DNA of 34,923 nt from a virus: IMG/VR virus record IMGVR_UViG_3300042937_000383, positions 1 through 34,923 of that record. One strand, written 5' to 3'. The notes beneath the pieces were generated by a model. It was given only the letters and a program-made list of their open reading frames with translations. It was not told the origin of the DNA and did no database searches. Positions 31,622-34,923 of the stretch are shown here, piece by piece. How positions within the stretch are numbered: the stretch's first letter is position 1; every line of letters begins with the position of its first letter. A program made the position numbers and the translations under genes.

Positions 31622-32886
31622 ATTTTTTTTACCTCTAAGCCAGCCATTCTAAAACGCATTATAGATGCTGCGGCAAAAGATAAATCTTTTTCAACAAGAT
31701 AACAAGTCCGACCTGTTTCATGACAAGCTATTAAAGAAGCGCCTGAACCAGAAAATGGATCAAGTATAAACTGACCAGCTTGTGTAATTTCGTAAGTCCA
31801 TATAAATAATTTCACAGGTTTTTGAGTCGGATGTATTCTTTGCTCATTTCTTTCGCTAGCCTTAATCATTCCGTTCCATTTATGATGAAACAACCTAGCT
31901 GAATTAACCATGTTTGACCATGCTAGTTCGCAATCGGAATTGTTATTTATTGCATCGCTTTCACGCTTATCCCAAATTAACCAGCCAGCAGAATTATGTA
32001 ACTTATTTGCATAATGATTAGCACCCCATGAAACAACGTTGTTGCTATATTCAAATAATATTGAGGGATCAAAATCTTTGTTATCATCAATAATAATATT
32101 GTAATCACCTCGTTTTGTTTCACCTGAACCAGAAGGACTCTTGTAATTTATACCATACGGAGGATCGGTTATAACGGCATCTATTTTGCCAAATATCTTT
32201 TTTATTAATTCTATATCATAAGCATCTGAAATAATTAGTTTGTGCCTATTGCCTATTAAATAAATATCCCCATATTTTACGCTTAATTCTTGAGCAATGT
32301 ATTCATTTGCTTGTTGAGCGGTTTCAACTTTTGTATAATTATTTGCCATATCTATTGCACTTGAAAATCTATTTTTGATGTGCTCTTGTTCCCTTACAGC
32401 TTTTAAAACCGCCGTGCGAGTTGCAAGATCATCATTTGCACGGGCTTCTTGTTTCACTTGCTCAACAACGTCTTTGTTTTGTGCAAGGGTTTGAAAACGT
32501 TCAACTTGTTGCTTATTGAACCCTAGTTTTGTGGCCGCTTCTTGTTTGGTTTCAATAGGCTTGGGTTCTGGTTTAGGGTCAGAGTGAAACTCCTCACCGC
32601 TGAGGATTTTCACTTTTTCTTGTACATATTGGTTATTTTTACCGCTTGCCTTTGGCATCGCTAGCAAAATCTCACCAATACGAACTTCCGCATCCATCAA
32701 AGCTTCTGCCAGCATTTGGGCTTCTTGTTTCTTTTGTTCTCTTACATCTTTTGCCATATCTAATTTATCAAGAGCCTTAATTCCAGCCCTTACCATATTC
32801 AATTGATCACGGCCAATAAGCACGAACTTTGCAAGGTCTTCAATCTTGCTAGGTAAAGTGTTACCTATATTCATTAATTCAGCCAT
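31618..32886 (-). CDS. DNA N6-adenine/N4-cytosine methyltransferase with N-terminal helical domain
   Basis: 422 residues from the ATG at 32886 (TGATG overlap with the helicase stop; GGAG 9 nt upstream). Catalytic motif IV DPPY at 241-244 precedes the AdoMet site FSGSG at 378-382, with RIHPTQKPVKL at 351-361 between: the beta-class order, typical of N6-adenine or N4-cytosine enzymes. The first ~215 residues are helical (QKKQEAQMLAEALMDAEVRI; QEAATKLGFNKQQVERF resembling a helix-turn-helix), probably for DNA binding. It probably protects phage DNA from host restriction; target site unknown. Confidence 0.9.
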   Translation of the reverse strand: MAELMNIGNTLPSKIEDLAKFVLIGRDQLNMVRAGIKALDKLDMAKDVREQKKQEAQMLAEALMDAEVRIGEILLAMPKASGKNNQYVQEKVKILSGEEFHSDPKPEPKPIETKQEAATKLGFNKQQVERFQTLAQNKDVVEQVKQEARANDDLATRTAVLKAVREQEHIKNRFSSAIDMANNYTKVETAQQANEYIAQELSVKYGDIYLIGNRHKLIISDAYDIELIKKIFGKIDAVITDPPYGINYKSPSGSGETKRGDYNIIIDDNKDFDPSILFEYSNNVVSWGANHYANKLHNSAGWLIWDKRESDAINNNSDCELAWSNMVNSARLFHHKWNGMIKASERNEQRIHPTQKPVKLFIWTYEITQAGQFILDPFSGSGASLIACHETGRTCYLVEKDLSFAAASIMRFRMAGLEVKKI

Positions 32887-34295
32887 CACTTCTTTCTCCA
32901 GTGCATCCAGAGCCACCCGCTTGCGTAGCCCATTAAATCTGTAAATTGTTTTGCTTCTTGCAAGTTACGACATAAACTCTTAACAACCCAAATCGAATTA
33001 ATCTTTTTTGCTTTTGATAGCAATGACCACGTTTCAACATCTGCAGACCGTGCCATTTGCATCGCTTCGCTTCTTGTGAGTTCCTGTAATTCCGCAACAA
33101 CTTCACGCTCTGTCTTCGGTATCACACAACCGCAAAACACGCACGCCCGTGCAACGTTAGGAATCAACGCCCCGCAATCTTTGCACAACTTCACGGGCGC
33201 AACGCCACTTGATTTCTTCTTTTCTTTCTTTTGCAAACTCCACTCCCGTGGATCATCCCAGAAACCATGCGTCAAAACGTTATTACCAAAGTCAAGAATC
33301 ATGAAGCCGTCTTTGCCATCCGCCGTTCTGGAACCACGCCCACACATCTGCAAATACAAGGGCACGCTTTTCGTGGCACGGTAAAGAATTATGCATTCTG
33401 TTGTAGGTTCGTCGAATCCCGTTGTAAAAAGCCCCACGTTTGACAAAACTGCGTCGGGTGTCACTTTATACCAGTCGAGTGCGTTTCGTCGTTCTACGGG
33501 GCTTGTAGAGGCGTCCACGTGCATTATGGGCACGCCGTGCGCTGTGAATTCCGCACAAAGTTCTTTGGAGCTTGCAATGTTCGAACAAAACACCAAAGTT
33601 TTTTTGCCGTTTGCTAACCGCTTGTAATTTTGCAAAACGCCCTTGTAAATTTGCGAAGTGCTGTACATTGCCGAAACTTGATTCGGATCGTAGTCACCAG
33701 CAACAGTCTTGATGCCTTGCAAATCAACTTGCACGCCGAAATAAGAAGGCTTGGCTAAATACCCTTGTTCAATCAAGTCTTGCACGTCCACAACGTTTAC
33801 AATGTCGGTATAATGCTTGTCCAGGCTTTCTTGGGTTCCTTGTCGATATGGTGTCGCCGTTGCGCCTATTACAACTGCATCCGGGTTCACGAACGGCATA
33901 AGCTTTGTGAATGTTTGCTTGTGCGCCTCGTCAAAAATAATCATATCCAGACGCTTGAAAAGTGCCAAATATTCGGGCTGGCTTAAGCGCCTGTAGATTG
34001 TCTCAACCATTGCAACATAAATCGAATATCTATTCAAGTGCGTTGTAAAGGCTTGAATGTATTCTGGTAGTATTTTAAGGCGGTTTAAGGCGCCACCAAA
34101 TTGTGTTAGCAACTCCACGCGGTCTGTAATGATCATAACCGTTTTGCCCTTTTCAATTGCACTTCTGCACATCTCTGAAAAGATCACCGTTTTGCCCGCT
34201 CCAGTCGGAGCGCAAAGAATGACTTTCTTGTGACCACTTGCAATTGCATTGCGAAGTTTCTGGATTGCTTCAATTTGGTAATTTCTTAGATTCAT
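32886..34295 (-). CDS. DEAD/DEAH-box SF2 helicase with C-terminal zinc-ribbon-like motif
   Basis: 469 residues. Motif I APTGAGKT (29-36), motif II DEAH (122-125), motif III GATATP near 144-150, and motif VI QMCGRGSR near 320. A CxxC...CxxCxC cluster at 371-390 may hold zinc. Related to Res-subunit/UvsW/RecQ-like translocases that remodel forks or R-loops. First gene after the iteron region: an ATTACAGAT copy lies 3 bases upstream of its start codon, where a bound protein could block expression. No GGAG precedes it. Confidence 0.92.
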   Translation of the reverse strand: MNLRNYQIEAIQKLRNAIASGHKKVILCAPTGAGKTVIFSEMCRSAIEKGKTVMIITDRVELLTQFGGALNRLKILPEYIQAFTTHLNRYSIYVAMVETIYRRLSQPEYLALFKRLDMIIFDEAHKQTFTKLMPFVNPDAVVIGATATPYRQGTQESLDKHYTDIVNVVDVQDLIEQGYLAKPSYFGVQVDLQGIKTVAGDYDPNQVSAMYSTSQIYKGVLQNYKRLANGKKTLVFCSNIASSKELCAEFTAHGVPIMHVDASTSPVERRNALDWYKVTPDAVLSNVGLFTTGFDEPTTECIILYRATKSVPLYLQMCGRGSRTADGKDGFMILDFGNNVLTHGFWDDPREWSLQKKEKKKSSGVAPVKLCKDCGALIPNVARACVFCGCVIPKTEREVVAELQELTRSEAMQMARSADVETWSLLSKAKKINSIWVVKSLCRNLQEAKQFTDLMGYASGWLWMHWRKK

Positions 34296-34538
34296 GTTAT
34301 TACAGATATTACAGATTATTACAGATGTTTTGCACGATCTGTAATATTTAAGTTATTTAAAATTCAAGAAGTTAATAAAGTTATTACAGATAAACAGATA
34401 AAAGTATATAAATAAGTATAATATTATTATTATTATATATATATACACATACACATTTTTATATATATATAGAACTACGTTTATTACAGATTTTATCTGT
34501 TTATCTGTAATACTTGTAAGTACCTTTGTTTTCAATGC
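34296..34538. repeat. Iteron region: candidate replication origin or operator
   Basis: A 243-bp gene-free stretch with the 9-mer ATTACAGAT at 34299-34307, 34308-34316, 34318-34326, 34383-34391 and 34483-34491, and inverted at 34337-34345 and 34503-34511. Two further ACAGAT cores occur at 34394-34399 and (inverted) 34495-34500. A 22-bp perfect inverted repeat (34382-34403 against 34491-34512) brackets a nearly pure AT core rich in ATT and AT steps. It lies between VapE and the helicase gene. TTATCTGT is loosely like a DnaA box. An origin, a shared operator, or both would fit. Confidence 0.75.
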
Positions 34539-34923
34539 TTAAGCAAATTTTTCAAGCGGTTCGCTTCTTTTTGCCACAAACCAGCATCCAGAAGTTTTGC
34601 CGTTTATTACTTTGTGTTCTTTCACATAACCGTAATTACTCAACACTTGACCAAGCTTTTTTGGCGTCAATCGCAAAGTTGTATCCTGGCTGATGATGTT
34701 TAATATTTGGGTGTTGGTTAGCCATTCGGAGTACTTTGCATTTGGTTCTTTGAAGTATTGCAATAGCAGTTCCTCTTCAACGCAAACGGACTTATTTGCG
34801 TATGTAAAATCGTTTAAAATGCTTATTTCTTCTTTGTTCAATTGCCATTCTTTACCACACAATACATACTCATTATAAAGCTCTGCAAACAACATATCTT
34901 TATCAACTTCGTTATAAAGATCC
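34539..34923 (-). CDS. VapE/VirE-family primase-helicase, C-terminal ~127 codons
   Basis: Open from the window edge; the first full codon is at 34922. DLYNEVDKDMLFAELYNEY, then ILNDFTYANKSVCVEEELLLQYF and RLTPKKLGQVLSNYGYVKE, is the C-terminal helical and winged-helix-like part of VapE proteins. It continues the gene at 1-1782 if the window ends are merged over their shared 4 bases. The ATG at 34895 is therefore an internal codon, not a start. The stop at 34541-34539 borders the iteron region. Confidence 0.85.
   Translation of the reverse strand, partial: DLYNEVDKDMLFAELYNEYVLCGKEWQLNKEEISILNDFTYANKSVCVEEELLLQYFKEPNAKYSEWLTNTQILNIISQDTTLRLTPKKLGQVLSNYGYVKEHKVINGKTSGCWFVAKRSEPLEKFA

Noticed and set aside
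34353-34535. 60-codon ORF in the iteron region
   Set aside because: Low-complexity Ile/Tyr/Leu translation of AT repeats; no start signal.
34539-34895. Separate 118-residue gene starting at 34895
   Set aside because: The frame is open to the window edge and the upstream residues continue a VapE-like sequence, so it is the end of the split gene.
1-34923. tRNA genes, integrase, repressor, DNA polymerase
   Set aside because: Looked for cloverleaf-like stretches and family motifs; none seen. The small HTH protein at 5339-5545 alone does not support lysogeny.

Overview
This window looks like an essentially complete, AT-rich genome of a tailed double-stranded DNA phage (siphovirus-like, HK97 capsid lineage) that infects a member of the Bacteroidota. 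Three things point to that host group: a VirE/VapE primase-helicase with a BT4734-type N-terminus, a DUF3127 single-strand-binding-like protein, and promoters matching the Bacteroidota pattern TTTG - about 20 nt - TAnnTTTG. The window cuts one gene in two: the first 594 codons of the VapE gene run off the left edge and its last ~127 codons enter from the right edge. Merging the edges over the 4 bases they share (ATCC) restores an unbroken frame, so the molecule is most simply a circular, or circularly permuted, map of 34,919 bp.

Nearly every gene is on the minus strand, so it reads from right to left. (1) 34538-34296 is a non-coding region with seven ATTACAGAT iterons around an AT-rich core, a candidate replication origin or operator. 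(2) 34295-28787 holds a DEAD/DEAH helicase, a DNA methyltransferase with an unknown partner gene, a VRR-NUC nuclease, two eukaryote-like glycosyltransferases (DUF707 and GT7 types) and the DUF3127 protein. (3) 28777-27269 is a lysis block: small membrane proteins and a secreted CHAP endolysin, interrupted by two strong terminators with a promoter between them, which may define a small RNA. (4) 27272-24039 carries tail-fibre and baseplate-type genes. (5) 24042-14094 carries a metallophosphoesterase, terminase, a portal-MuF fusion, protease-scaffold, major capsid protein, connectors, a GT2-type glycosyltransferase and the major tail protein. (6) 14037-6574 carries the frameshifted tail chaperone pair, tape measure protein and tail-tip or receptor-binding proteins. 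(7) 6273-1 is an early region of small genes with duplicated promoters, a Sak4-like RecA ATPase, a PD-(D/E)XK exonuclease, two related DnaA-domain-IV-like proteins and VapE.

The only plus-strand transcription unit is at 6272-6571. It holds a 36-codon gene of a family common on mobile elements, a second promoter, a 35-codon ORF and a perfect intrinsic terminator.

Replication probably depends on VapE, DnaA-like initiators, the Sak4 recombinase, an exonuclease and an SSB-like protein, together with host polymerase, since I see no DNA polymerase. I see no integrase and no repressor, so a lytic lifestyle is the simplest reading. Early genes are preceded almost without exception by GGAG at a proper Shine-Dalgarno distance, which is unusual for Bacteroidota. 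Family assignments come from reading motifs by eye, without database searches.
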